Assembly: GCF_014274465.1 (NCBI RefSeq) | Contig: NZ_CP060394.1 | Coordinates: forward strand, 3,658,001-3,722,000 | DNA from: Alloacidobacterium dinghuense | Lineage (GTDB): Bacteria; Acidobacteriota; Terriglobia; Terriglobales; Acidobacteriaceae | Direction of reading: 5' to 3' | DNA: 64,000 bases | Part shown: piece after piece, positions 39,563-48,045 of the stretch | How positions within the stretch are numbered: position 1 is the stretch's first letter | How the letters are laid out: each line of letters opens with the position of its first letter | Notes under the pieces: generated by a model | Database searches by the model: none | What the model was told of the DNA's origin: nothing | Seen by the model: the letters and a program-made list of their open reading frames with translations, nothing else | Made by a program: the position numbers and the translations under genes

Positions 39563-40863
39563 CGTAAGTACACCTTGGCTTCGACATTCTCACCCGGCCG
39601 AAGCTGGCGGTCACCATTTTCGCCGGGATCGAGAACGATCTTCACGGGAACACGCTGAACGATTTTCACGTAGTTGCCTGTTGCGTTTTCCGGTGGCAGC
39701 AGGCTAAAGGTTGGTCCCGTCGCTCCCTCGATGCTGTCCACATGACCGTGATATGTGCGGCCATTCGAGTCGAGTTCGATATCTGCTTTCTGGCCCACGC
39801 GCATGTGTTTGAGTTGGGTCTCTTTGAAATTCGCGGTGATCCACACCTGATCCAGGGGAACGACCGTGAGCAGTTGCTCGCCGGGGTCGACATTCAATCC
39901 GACGACAACCTTTTTCGTGACCTCCCCGGTTACAGGTGCGAATATCTTGGTGTATCCCAGATTCAACTGCGCTTGCTCGACAGCGGCCCTTTTCTGGTTT
40001 ACGTCTGCCGTGGCCGAAAGGGCTTTGGCGCGCGTTGAGGCAACGCGTTGCGGCCCGGCCTGGGCATCTTCGTAGCGTGCCTCAGCCTCAGTGAGGCGGC
40101 TGCGCGCTTCTTGAACGGCTTGTTGAGCGGCGGCCTCGTCTGCTTCTGCCGCGGCTACGGCGGCGACATCGGTCGCTGCTGCGGCATAAGCATGGTCGTA
40201 GACTTGCTTCGGTACCTCCTCCTTCGCGAGCAGTAAGCGATAGCGGGTGACGTCATCTTGAGCTTTTACATTTTCCGCTTGCGCTTCCAAAACGCGGGCG
40301 TGCGCGGCGGCTTCTTGTTTTTCCGCTGCCCGGATCGCTGCTTCCGCGTTCTTAATATCCGAGGACGTGAATTTCAATTGGCTTGAGGTATCGACGGAAG
40401 ATATGGGCACATCGATATTCGAACCTTTCGCGGAGGCCTCTGAAGTGTCGAGTGTTGCCTGAGCTCTTGCCAATGCCACTTCATAGTCTTTTGGATCGAT
40501 TTCCACGAGTGTGAAACCTTGATCGACCCATTGATTGTCCTCAACGTTGACCTTCTGGACATATCCGGAGATGCGAGCACTGACAGGGTAAAGATGGACG
40601 TCCACCTGCGCATCGTCGGTGGATTCGAAGCCGGAAAGATAGTGCCAAAAGAGCGCACCAGCAACGGCCAGAACAACGAACGCGGCAAAAAATATCCAAC
40701 GCTTGTGGGATCGCCTCCTCGGATAAGCCGAAGTTAACGAGTCGGCTGCGCCGGCGTTGGCCGCTGGTGCGTTTCGCCCTGGCGGATTCGCTTGTGGCGG
40801 ATTCGCTTGTGGCGGATTCGCTTGTGGCGGATTCGTTGCCGGATTTTGCTCAGCCGTACTCAT
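39559..40863 (-). CDS. emrA: EmrA-like membrane fusion protein
   Basis: A 434-aa periplasmic adaptor: a proline-rich N-terminal cytosolic tail with a repeated NPPQA unit, membrane helix (WIFFAAFVVLAVAGALFW), lipoyl half (VHLYPVSARISGYVQKVNVEDNQWVDQG), a long Ala/Glu-rich coiled coil, the second lipoyl half and a beta domain (VDPGEQLLTVVPLDQVWITANFKE) typical of EmrA. It overlaps TolC upstream and EmrB downstream by ATGA, so the three are one translationally coupled tripartite pump. Confidence 0.92.
   Translation of the reverse strand: MSTAEQNPATNPPQANPPQANPPQANPPGRNAPAANAGAADSLTSAYPRRRSHKRWIFFAAFVVLAVAGALFWHYLSGFESTDDAQVDVHLYPVSARISGYVQKVNVEDNQWVDQGFTLVEIDPKDYEVALARAQATLDTSEASAKGSNIDVPISSVDTSSQLKFTSSDIKNAEAAIRAAEKQEAAAHARVLEAQAENVKAQDDVTRYRLLLAKEEVPKQVYDHAYAAAATDVAAVAAAEADEAAAQQAVQEARSRLTEAEARYEDAQAGPQRVASTRAKALSATADVNQKRAAVEQAQLNLGYTKIFAPVTGEVTKKVVVGLNVDPGEQLLTVVPLDQVWITANFKETQLKHMRVGQKADIELDSNGRTYHGHVDSIEGATGPTFSLLPPENATGNYVKIVQRVPVKIVLDPGENGDRQLRPGENVEAKVYLR
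40781..40835 (-). repeat. 15-bp tandem repeat inside emrA, 3.7 units
   Basis: Identical units GGCGGATTCGCTTGT (plus strand) stand at 40781, 40796 and 40811, with a partial unit at 40826. On the coding strand each encodes NPPQA in the cytosolic tail. Being in frame, copy-number change would only lengthen or shorten the tail. Confidence 0.9.
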
Positions 40864-42353
40864 TTACCCTCCACGTATTCAGCAAAGCGTGATTCCGCGA
40901 CGCCGGTCGACCTTGCCAGAGATATTTTTGCAACGTTGTAGCTATAAAGACTGGCAATATAGGCGTCACTAGCGATTGCCAGCGCATCTTGCGCTTGAAC
41001 GACTTCAATGTTGTCTGTAACTCCCGAAGTGAATCGATCGCGAGATTGTTCCAGGTTCTGAGTGGCCAGCATTACCGCGCTTTTCTCGACAGACACTTCT
41101 TGCGCAGTTGCGTCCAGGTCGAGATAAGCGTCGCGAATTTCTTGATCGATCCTGGCTCGCAGGTCCTCCAACCGCTGTCTTTCCCTTGTGAGCGAAGCGT
41201 CGGCCCGGAGAATATCCCCGTGTACTCTTCCACCCTGAAAAATAGGAATGCGGAGCGTGGCAGCCGCATCAACAGTGCCGTGCGACGAGCCCGGGTTAAC
41301 TCCTGAGAGACCATAGTCGGTTTCCACGCCTACCGATGGATAACGCTCAGCAGACGCGGCTTTTCTCACGAGCTCAGCCGATCGGACCTGATTCATCTGA
41401 CTCTGAAAATCGGCGCGAGCTTTGTAGGCGCTTTGGATCGCTTCATCGAGACTCGAGGCCGTCAGCTCCTGGTAAGGGACCTGGGTGGTTATCTCGAACG
41501 TTTGGCCCGGAGGGAGACCGATGGCTCGGGCCAAAACCAATTTCTGCTTCGCTAAATTATTTCGCGCGACAATCAGTTTTTGTTCGCGTGATTGCAGTTG
41601 AACCTCTGATCGCAGAACATCCACGGCCGAAGCAAGGCCTGCAGTCTTCTGGTCGGATGCCTGTTGAAACAGTGCTTTGGCGGTATCTCGTTGCGATGTG
41701 GCAGACTCAACTTCCGATTGATCGGCGATGACCTGCAAATAGTTGGAGACAATGACAAGAACGATAAGCTCGCGAGCATCTTTGGAGCTGAACTCTGCGG
41801 ACTTCAGCTGCGCCCTTGAAGATCGCGCCCGCTCGATGGATGTCCAATCAAAAGCGGATTGCGTGAAATAAGCCCGCGAGTCGAAATAACCAAATGGGCC
41901 AATGATCGGAGGTTCTCCGGGAATGGTCAGACCGAAGGCCGCCTTTACATTGATCTGATGAACTCCGAAACCCGTATCAGTGATTACATGCGGAAGCAAC
42001 TCGCTCAACGCTTGCCAGCGTTGTCCCAGCGCGTCGGTGACGGTATCCGTGGCCAGCACTCCACCGAGATTTTGCTTCAGCCCGAGGGCGACAGCGTCGT
42101 CGAGCGAAAGCGCCACTGGGGTTGCGCTGAGCTTTCCTGCAGGAACCCCTCCGAGGTACGGATTCTGCGACAGGCTCTGATAGTTATTCTGCCCGGTTTG
42201 AACGGCTGCCCGTGGCGTTCCTGTTACTTCGGCCAGAGCAATCGGATTGTATGGCGCCGGCGTAGCAGGCGGGCTGTATTGCGCAAGGGCCCCCACTCCG
42301 CCGAGAAGTGCAGGACTGAGCAGTAGTAGCTTGTTCCAGGATAGGCACCGCAT
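40860..42353 (-). CDS. TolC-family outer-membrane efflux protein
   Basis: A 497-aa outer-membrane factor with signal peptide (LLLLSPALLGGVGALAQ) and two OEP repeats (SLDDAVALGLKQNLGG near 95; DAIQSAYKARADFQSQMNQV near 300). It is the channel of the EmrAB-like pump, and its stop overlaps the emrA start. ATG 42353 is taken since the signal peptide begins just after; the longer reading adds 22 non-signal residues. No palindrome copy lies directly upstream; the NarL-type regulator, STAS 3 and the small membrane gene precede it on the same strand. Confidence 0.9.
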   Translation of the reverse strand: MRCLSWNKLLLLSPALLGGVGALAQYSPPATPAPYNPIALAEVTGTPRAAVQTGQNNYQSLSQNPYLGGVPAGKLSATPVALSLDDAVALGLKQNLGGVLATDTVTDALGQRWQALSELLPHVITDTGFGVHQINVKAAFGLTIPGEPPIIGPFGYFDSRAYFTQSAFDWTSIERARSSRAQLKSAEFSSKDARELIVLVIVSNYLQVIADQSEVESATSQRDTAKALFQQASDQKTAGLASAVDVLRSEVQLQSREQKLIVARNNLAKQKLVLARAIGLPPGQTFEITTQVPYQELTASSLDEAIQSAYKARADFQSQMNQVRSAELVRKAASAERYPSVGVETDYGLSGVNPGSSHGTVDAAATLRIPIFQGGRVHGDILRADASLTRERQRLEDLRARIDQEIRDAYLDLDATAQEVSVEKSAVMLATQNLEQSRDRFTSGVTDNIEVVQAQDALAIASDAYIASLYSYNVAKISLARSTGVAESRFAEYVEGK

Positions 42354-42474
42354 GTCGTAATCCTTGGTAGAGATATTTCGCTTCCCTTGTCGTCCAGACA
42401 GAAACAGTTTCGCAACCATTCCGTATTCGGACCCGCCCCGGTCTCATGCGAAGGGTGTCCGACCGGGAGCCTCC

Positions 42475-42654
42475 TCAAAGCGTTCGCGTGTAAAGCCAGA
42501 CATACGCGAGCGCGCCTGTTAAGACGGTGACTAAGGTGATGCAAATCCCGAGAATCGTACCGGCGTTTTCTCGGGCCCTTTCAGCGCATACATCCGGATC
42601 GAGGTAACGAATCGCCCGCATAATCTCGGCATCGGTCAGGCGTTCATCAAACAT
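42475..42654 (-). CDS. Small single-helix membrane protein
   Basis: 59 aa: a charged N-terminal half (MFDERLTDAEIMRAIRYLDPD) and one strong membrane helix (ILGICITLVTVLTGALAYVW). ATG 42654 has AGAGGAAC ahead of it and lies 14 bp after the stop that STAS gene 3 would have in its repaired frame (42669). I know no family for it. Placed between a signalling gene pair and an efflux operon on the same strand. Confidence 0.6.
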   Translation of the reverse strand: MFDERLTDAEIMRAIRYLDPDVCAERARENAGTILGICITLVTVLTGALAYVWLYTRTL

Positions 42655-42668
42655 CAATATCGTTCCTC

Positions 42669-43006
42669 TTATTCGTTACTCCGCCGCATTGGTGTCCGCT
42701 CCATCTTGACCCATTCACGAATGTAGGCGCGGCCGTTCTGAGTTCGTCTCCGTTCGCTTCATGGACCGCCAGGAGCTGTACGGCCTCGCGGTCGACGATA
42801 AAAAAGTCTTCGAGGTCAATGGCCACTACGCTTCTTTCCTCTTCCAGAAAGGTCCGAAGCGTGCTCACATCCTGTTCAGCAATCCGTTCGTTGATGCCCA
42901 GGACGACGAGATCCTCTCTGATGACAAGCCGGTCGATTCTGCAGTTCGTTGTAGCTTTACCTTCGCACCCTTTGCGTTTCTCGCCGTTCTCCCCGAGCGG
43001 CTCCAT
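42669..43006 (-). pseudogene. STAS-fold protein 3, frameshifted near its 3' end
   Basis: The first part reads like the other two STAS proteins (RLVIREDLVVLGINERIAEQD, VVAIDLEDFFIVDREAVQLLAVHEANG), with DREA at the SpoIIAA DSSG site. Then the family ending (AYIREWVKMER) appears one frame away. Restoring one G near 42740 (CTCAGAAC to CTCAGGAAC) joins both parts and moves the stop from 42647 to 42669, which frees the ribosome-binding site of the next gene. Either a recent mutation or a base-call error. It follows the NarL-type regulator by 42 bp. The start at 43006 is uncertain. Confidence 0.7.
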
Positions 43007-43048
43007 CTGCTTGTGAATCCGGCCGGTTCGTTAACGGAAAAGCAAAAC

Positions 43049-43672
43049 CTACAACTGAATTACCCCGCGACGTAAGGCGATAGCGAGTGCCTGGGTTCGA
43101 TCATTGGCGCCCAGCTTGTCCAAAATGTGCCTCATGTGAGCCTTTACCGTCTCCTCGGCGATGAAAAGCCTCTCCGCGATTTCACGGTTGCGATGTCCGT
43201 CGACTAAGTGACGAAGAACCTCCACCTCACGATCGGTAAGCAGCTCGTCGCTGTAATGTTCCGCCAACTGGGCCATGATGGGGGCCGGAATTTTCCTCTT
43301 GCCCGCATGAACTTGGCGGATGACATCGACCAGTTCGCTGGAAGGCATACTCTTGAGCAGGTAAGCTTGCGCCCCTTCTGCCAAGGCTCGCCGAATCTCG
43401 TTCTCGCGCGCGAAAGCAGTGAGGATCACAAAACGTGCGCCAGGAAACTCGGTGCGTATGGCGATCATGAACTCGATGCCGCTTATGTCTGGAAGCCTGA
43501 GATCCATAAGAATGACGTCAGCCCCGTGATTACGAAAATAGTCAATCGTCTCGCGTCCCGTGGAAAGTTGGGCCACCAACTCCATATCTTGTTGAGCATT
43601 GATAACGCTGGCCACTCCGAGACGCCACACGGGGTGGTCATCAAGATTCAAAACCCTGATCTTGTCGCTCAT
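43049..43672 (-). CDS. NarL-type response regulator
   Basis: 207 aa: receiver domain with acidic pair NLDD, phospho-acceptor in VILMDLRLPDISG, Thr in VILTAF and Lys in YLLKSMPSS, then a LuxR/GerE HTH (LTDREVEVLRHLVDGHRNREIAERLFIAEETVKAHMRHIL). ATG 43672 has GGAGGAAG right before it. No kinase is adjacent; the only intact kinase in the window is at 10-14 kb. As first gene of the leftward STAS 3/efflux group it may control it, an inference from position only. Confidence 0.92.
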   Translation of the reverse strand: MSDKIRVLNLDDHPVWRLGVASVINAQQDMELVAQLSTGRETIDYFRNHGADVILMDLRLPDISGIEFMIAIRTEFPGARFVILTAFARENEIRRALAEGAQAYLLKSMPSSELVDVIRQVHAGKRKIPAPIMAQLAEHYSDELLTDREVEVLRHLVDGHRNREIAERLFIAEETVKAHMRHILDKLGANDRTQALAIALRRGVIQL

Positions 43673-43913
43673 ACTTCCTCCACTTTCGATGTCCTCGACT
43701 CGACTCTCTAAAAAGCAAACCTTATGCCTAGACCTCCTCGACGTTCTCAGCACTCATCGGTTCAATGGGTTTGTCGTTCATGTTCATCCTCCTTTGCAGT
43801 TGAATAGGCTGGATTATTCCATTCGTCGCAAGAATCGTGCCTAATCTACAGCCACGAAGTTCCGCCAAAACCGAATATAAGTTCTTCACTCAACTTGGCG
43901 GCACCGATGGGAT

Positions 43914-44528
43914 TCAAACCGCTGAACGCTGAATAAGCTTCTTTCGCGCCCGAAGAAGCCTCGACTTCGCGGCTGCGGACGAGACATCGAGTGTGTGGGC
44001 CATTTGCTTCATCGAACACTCCTGCGAAACCCAAATCCAGATTGCATTGCGTGATTTCGGATCTAGTCGTTCTATTGCGCTGAACATCCGGTTGCGTCGC
44101 TGTTTCAGATCGCAGATCTCTTCGGGATTCGGAGCCGTATCGTAGATATCGAAGGTGTGAACGTCCGCTCCCGATTCGGGCGATTGTTGGAGCCGCACCT
44201 CAACGCGGGTACGGCGTCTACGTATGGTCATGAGTGCAGAGTTAATGGCGATCCTGGATAACCAAGTAAAGAATTGTGACTTTCCTTCAAAGGAATCGAT
44301 TGCCACGAAGGCGCGAAGGAAGGTATTCTGCAACGCATCTTCCGCGTCTTCACGGTTTCTAGTGATCGAAAGAATTCGCTTATAAAGGCGATACGAGTAA
44401 AGTCTCTGGAGCTCGTCGAAAGCAGCGCCTGATCCGGCTCGCGCCGCAGCGACAAGTTCCCCATCTCGACGGCCTATGTGCTCCATTTCGGCTATTCCTG
44501 ATGTTGAGTAAAATCCTGCAGAATGCAT
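43914..44528 (-). CDS. ECF-type RNA polymerase sigma factor (sigma-70 family), copy 1
   Basis: 204 aa with region 2 (AFDELQRLYSYRLYKRILSITRNREDAEDALQNTFLRAF) and region 4 (RLDPKSRNAIWIWVSQECSMKQMAHTLDVSSAAAKSRLLRARKKL). ATG 44528 is backed by AAGGAGC 7 nt upstream; a later ATG at 44486 is less good. No anti-sigma gene follows. It shares the stretch SITRNREDAEDALQ and overall design with the second ECF factor at 60 kb. A small gene and a 26-bp palindrome precede it. Confidence 0.9.
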   Translation of the reverse strand: MHSAGFYSTSGIAEMEHIGRRDGELVAAARAGSGAAFDELQRLYSYRLYKRILSITRNREDAEDALQNTFLRAFVAIDSFEGKSQFFTWLSRIAINSALMTIRRRRTRVEVRLQQSPESGADVHTFDIYDTAPNPEEICDLKQRRNRMFSAIERLDPKSRNAIWIWVSQECSMKQMAHTLDVSSAAAKSRLLRARKKLIQRSAV

Positions 44529-44611
44529 CACCAAGCTCCTTCAACTTGTGTATCTCGGGCCAACGTAGAGAAAGGTTGAGACTTAAAAGCTTTGTCGATA
44601 GCCTGTCTACT

Positions 44612-44830
44612 TCAGTTACTCCAACAAACGTGGAACTGCCCAATGCCCGTGGGATCTGCGGCGGTGGGTACGATTTCACCCGATGCGATCAGCCGCTTGA
44701 GCCTGATTTCTTCGTCAAGTACGGCAATTATGGCTTCCAGATCGCTGCTCTCCAGATCGCCCTCTCTAAGGGTGCGAACACGATAGTCGTCGATGTCACT
44801 GCTGAATTTGAATGTTATTGATCCTCTCAT
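44612..44830 (-). CDS. Small acidic protein, function unknown
   Basis: 72 aa (MRGSITFKFSSDIDDYRVRTL..., helix SSDLEAIIAVLDEEIRLKRLIASGEI). GGAGGAACGGCG lies in front of ATG 44830, a strong site, so I think it is real. It is followed by the ECF sigma gene after 83 bp on the same strand, and a 26-bp palindrome is 88 bp upstream. Size and place would fit a sigma-linked regulator, but no family is recognised. Confidence 0.6.
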   Translation of the reverse strand: MRGSITFKFSSDIDDYRVRTLREGDLESSDLEAIIAVLDEEIRLKRLIASGEIVPTAADPTGIGQFHVCWSN

Positions 44831-44918
44831 CGCCGTTCCTCCGCGTGACTTGCGTAGCTGATTCGGTCTCGAATCAACTTCAGTCATTAAGCCAGATGTT
44901 CAACGTCGAGTCGATTGG

Positions 44919-44944
44919 ACTAAGGTATTTATGGATACTTTCGT
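44919..44944. promoter_or_regulatory. 26-bp palindrome, copy 3 (upstream of ECF sigma 1 group)
   Basis: Arms ACTAAGGTATT and GATACTTTCGT around spacer TATG. 88 bp before the small gene that leads to the sigma gene. Confidence 0.65.
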
Positions 44945-45042
44945 ATCGATCGGCGCCGGTCGCGCGTATCCTTGACTTCTGTGCCTTCAGCCTTGGGAAT
45001 AGGCTCCCACTAAGGGTAGAGAAACGGTATGGAGTGAGCCGG

Positions 45043-45061
45043 CCCGGTGCTTCGCACCGGG
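45043..45061 (+). terminator. UUCG-loop hairpin with T-rich tail
   Basis: CCCGGTG-CTTCG-CACCGGG folds into a perfect stem closed by a UUCG tetraloop, followed by TTTATT on the plus strand. No protein gene ends just before it on that strand, so it closes either a lost gene or an unrecognised short RNA. Confidence 0.65.
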
Positions 45062-45114
45062 TTTATTCCGACACTCCCAAACAACTAAACTCTTCGATCT
45101 CTCCTGCGCTCTGT

Positions 45115-45590
45115 TGCTGGCCCAATTCATCAGCCTGGTGGCGGGTGAGCAAGTTCAGCTTCAGCAGGTCATCATGAATCTTGTGTGGAACGCCGTAGAC
45201 GCGATGATCACTATCGAGGATCGTTCAAGGCAGTTGATGATCAAGACGGAGTCCAACGATGGCCTGACCGTTCACTTGACAGTGGAAGGTTGTCGGCGAG
45301 TTCATGACGCAGAATGACCCTGCTTCTCTGCAGGTCAGTCAACGACAAAACGATCCACTTCGCGCGTGGCTTCATTCAGGTCACAGGGCTCGGCAACGAC
45401 AGTCTTCCTCTTGAAGGGAGCCCGCAGGCGTGTAATCACGTCGGAGGCTCGATTTTCGTCGCGAATTGTGACGGCCGGCGGTGCAGGATGCTGGCGCATT
45501 GGCTTCGCCCCTGATGTCGTCGATCGGCTCTTCGAATCGTTCTACACAACCAAAGACGATGGCATGGGTGTCGGGCCCTCTCATAGATCA
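45115..45590 (+). pseudogene. Decayed histidine kinase 3' end
   Basis: Plus-strand pieces match the ATPase domain of the 10-14 kb kinase: VQLQQVIMNLVWNAVDAM, TIEDRSRQLMIKTE (45140-45260), then VVDRLFESFYTTKDDGMGVG (45510-45575). Stops and frame changes interrupt it and its catalytic G2 box is lost after GMGVG. Between the two pieces lies a segment in the opposite orientation (see next entry). Not functional. Confidence 0.8.
45335..45472 (-). pseudogene. Inverted piece of histidine kinase inside the remnant
   Basis: Only the minus strand reads as kinase here: VTIRDENRASDVITRLRAPF, then VVAEPCDLNEATREVDRFV, then a stop. The intact kinase has RTIRDGNRVSDVITRLRALF and DLSEATQEVIALL. In a normal kinase this part lies just before the VQLQQV piece, so a local inversion with displacement has taken place. 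Confidence 0.8.
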
Positions 45591-45776
45591 GTGGATACCA
45601 AAGTACACTAGACGTTACGAAGCCATCAGCGGATTATGGCTTCTAGGGTGCTCCAAGAAGGAACTCAGTGGGATTGTGGATGCGCAGCGAAGATTAGCTT
45701 GAACGGCAAACTCGGAAGGCTATAAAACGACGCCGTCGGAATGGTCGGTCTCAGTATTGATAAATATAGTTCTTCG

Positions 45777-46166
45777 ATGGGTAAGAAATCGAGAATGAAT
45801 ATACGTTCAGTTGTGTCGGTAGTTGATGATGACGAATCGGTACGCGAGTCATTACCTGATCTCTTGATGGAGCTCGGATATGCGCCTCGGGCATTCTCTT
45901 CTGCGGAGGAGTTTCTAGCATCGGATAGTCTCTCGGAGACGAAATGCCTTATCTTGGACATTGCCATGCCGGGGATGACTGGGCCCAATCTGCACGGCGA
46001 GTTGAAGCGCCGGCGGGCGAAGATCCCGATCATTTTTATCACTGCGCAGAGAGACGAAGCTGTGCGGTCGCGCGCGATCGAAGAAGGCGCGGTTGATTGC
46101 TTGTTCAAGCCTTTCAGCGATACGGCCCTGATCGTTGCCCTGAATGCTGCCTTCAAGGCGCAATGA
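45777..46166 (+). CDS. Single-domain response regulator, FixJ-type receiver
   Basis: About 129 aa, a receiver alone: VVDDDESVRESL acidic pocket, phospho-Asp in CLILDIAMPGMTG, Thr in FITAQ, Lys in LFKPFSD. It ends without an output domain, 78 bp before the FixJ-type regulator start on the same strand; the two receivers are alike, suggesting tandem duplication. No ribosome-binding site stands out, and ATGs at 45741, 45777 and 45795 are all possible. Confidence 0.85.
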   Translation: MGKKSRMNIRSVVSVVDDDESVRESLPDLLMELGYAPRAFSSAEEFLASDSLSETKCLILDIAMPGMTGPNLHGELKRRRAKIPIIFITAQRDEAVRSRAIEEGAVDCLFKPFSDTALIVALNAAFKAQ

Positions 46167-46244
46167 GTGATCTATCTACCTTCTTGTTGCGGATATACAA
46201 TGGTGCCTGCGAGTACACATGGCTACGAAGGGAGGCCCTTCCCC

Positions 46245-46892
46245 ATGTCGCAAACCTCACCGATCGTCTTCGTCGTCGATGACGATGTATCCGTTCGCGA
46301 ATCGCTCGAACTTCTGATTCGCCATGAAGGCCTTGCAGTGGAGACCTTCACCTCGGCGCAGGATTTCCTTGCACGCCCCCACACTTCAGTGCCAAGTTGC
46401 TTGGTGCTGGACGTCTCTCTTCCGGACCTGAATGGCCTCGATTTGCAGAAGAGAATTGCGCAGGAACGCCACGACATGCCCATTATTTTCATCACCGGCC
46501 ATGGGGATATACCGATGACAGTGCAGGCGATGAAGGCGGGCGCCGTCGAGTTTCTCACCAAACCCTTCGACGACGCAGTTCTGTTGAACGCCATTCGCAA
46601 TGCGATCGAGCGCAGCAGAGTCTTGCTTGGCCGTGAGGCTGAGATTCGGGAATTGAGAGCCAGATATGCCCGTCTCACCTCGCGTGAGCGCGAGGTGATG
46701 GCACTTGTTGTTGCTGGCGTGCCAAACAAGCAAGTTGGTAGCGAACTAGGCATCACCGAGATTACCGTCAAAGCACATCGCGGCCGTCTGATGCGAAAGA
46801 TGAAGGCGGAATCTCTCCCAGCACTGGTGAGCATGGCAGCGCGCCTTCGCCTGATGCGAGCTGCTCCCAATGTTGTGGCTGCGGCCAAATAA
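46245..46892 (+). CDS. FixJ-family response regulator
   Basis: 215 aa: receiver (VFVVDDDVSVRESLELLI, CLVLDVSLPDLNG, IFITGHGDIPMTVQAMKAGAVEFLTKPFDD, the usual FixJ wording) plus LuxR HTH (LTSREREVMALVVAGVPNKQVGSELGITEITVKAHRGRLMRKM). ATG 46245 has GGGAGG in front. It probably forms an operon with the single-receiver gene before it. The partner kinase may have been the decayed one just upstream. Confidence 0.93.
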   Translation: MSQTSPIVFVVDDDVSVRESLELLIRHEGLAVETFTSAQDFLARPHTSVPSCLVLDVSLPDLNGLDLQKRIAQERHDMPIIFITGHGDIPMTVQAMKAGAVEFLTKPFDDAVLLNAIRNAIERSRVLLGREAEIRELRARYARLTSREREVMALVVAGVPNKQVGSELGITEITVKAHRGRLMRKMKAESLPALVSMAARLRLMRAAPNVVAAAK

Positions 46893-46960
46893 GTCGTCCT
46901 CCGGCTCAGCCCAGCACTACTCCTTGCTTCTCTCCCTTACAACTCAATCGCCCCAGCTAT

Positions 46961-46986
46961 ACCAAGGTATCCAATAATACTTTCGT
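46961..46986. promoter_or_regulatory. 26-bp palindrome, copy 4 (upstream of stress protein)
   Basis: Arms ACCAAGGTATC and AATACTTTCGT around spacer CAAT. Lies in the 292-bp gap between the FixJ-type gene and the stress protein, 198 bp before the latter. Confidence 0.65.
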
Positions 46987-47184
46987 ATCATGTAGCCTTC
47001 GCAGATCTCGATCCTTCTCCGGCATCTCTATGTTGCATGTCCGAACCAGATGGTAAGTGGATGGGTTCCCGGGGCTCGGCGCGGATGAGGGGCATACTGA
47101 CCTGAGCCGAAGATCGTGTTCTGGCCGACTCCGTACGAACGTGCGGTCGGATCATTGAGATTGATATAGATGAAGGTAGGCCGT

Positions 47185-48045
47185 ATGTCATCGATGCAAT
47201 ATAAGATTCTCTATCCGGTCGACTTTTCAAAGCGCTCCACGTTAGCCATCCAGCACGTGAGGGTCTGGGTCGAACACTTTCGAGCCGCCCTGGATACACT
47301 GCACATTGTCGACAACAATACACCTGGCCCCCCATACGATCCTTCATTCTACGAGGAACAGTCCCGTCTTAGAGAAAGGCGTACTGCTGATCTAGAATAC
47401 TTCTCCGATCAGTATTTCGGTAAGGACGTGGCTCGCCCCGCCGTTCTAACTGGCGACAGAGCCAATCTGATTCGACACTTTGCGGACCGTGAACAAGTCG
47501 ACCTGATCATGTTGTGTCGAGATCATCAGAGCCTCATATCCCGCTTTTTCCATGACTCTTTAACGGCACAACTCCTCGACCGATGCAGGGCGTCTATTTG
47601 GATGACAGAACATTTTGAAGATACGACGCCTTCGATCCCGAGCAACGTTCTTTGTGCTGTGCACTTGGGAGACGATCCAACACTCGATGCGCACAATCAC
47701 CGAATTCTTTACACGATCCGAGACCTTGTATCCAATTTCGGCTCTGACGTGACATTTCTGCACGTCACCGGTAACGAAGACACGAGCAAGCCCTCCTCCG
47801 AGCAACGAACGAAGACTGGATTCATGTTGTGGCTGGAGCAAGCACACTGCTTATTCGGGAGTCCCGTAAAGCTCCTTAGAACGTCAGGCAGGGTCATCGC
47901 TGCGATCAGAGAGACCGCAAAGAAGGTGAGGGCTGACCTGGTTGTCGTTGGCCGCATGCGCCCTGGAGCCGTGAGTCTTGGACGACAGAGTCGGTTATTA
48001 AAGATTGATCATGCCTTGTGCTGCCCAGTCCTTAGCGTGTGGTAA
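47185..48045 (+). CDS. Universal stress protein with two Usp halves
   Basis: 286 aa. The first half opens YKILYPVDFSKRSTLAIQHV and ends DLIMLCRDH..., the second closes with IRETAKKVRADLVVVGRMRPG and DHALCCPVLSVW. The ATP-loop glycines are not well kept in either half. ATG 47185 has AAGGTAGG before it; ATGs at 47170 and 47194 are alternatives. A 26-bp palindrome lies 198 bp upstream. Confidence 0.82.
   Translation: MSSMQYKILYPVDFSKRSTLAIQHVRVWVEHFRAALDTLHIVDNNTPGPPYDPSFYEEQSRLRERRTADLEYFSDQYFGKDVARPAVLTGDRANLIRHFADREQVDLIMLCRDHQSLISRFFHDSLTAQLLDRCRASIWMTEHFEDTTPSIPSNVLCAVHLGDDPTLDAHNHRILYTIRDLVSNFGSDVTFLHVTGNEDTSKPSSEQRTKTGFMLWLEQAHCLFGSPVKLLRTSGRVIAAIRETAKKVRADLVVVGRMRPGAVSLGRQSRLLKIDHALCCPVLSVW

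Noticed and set aside
40781-40835. CRISPR-like repeat
   Set aside because: Units are 15 bp, adjacent without spacers, and in frame within emrA.
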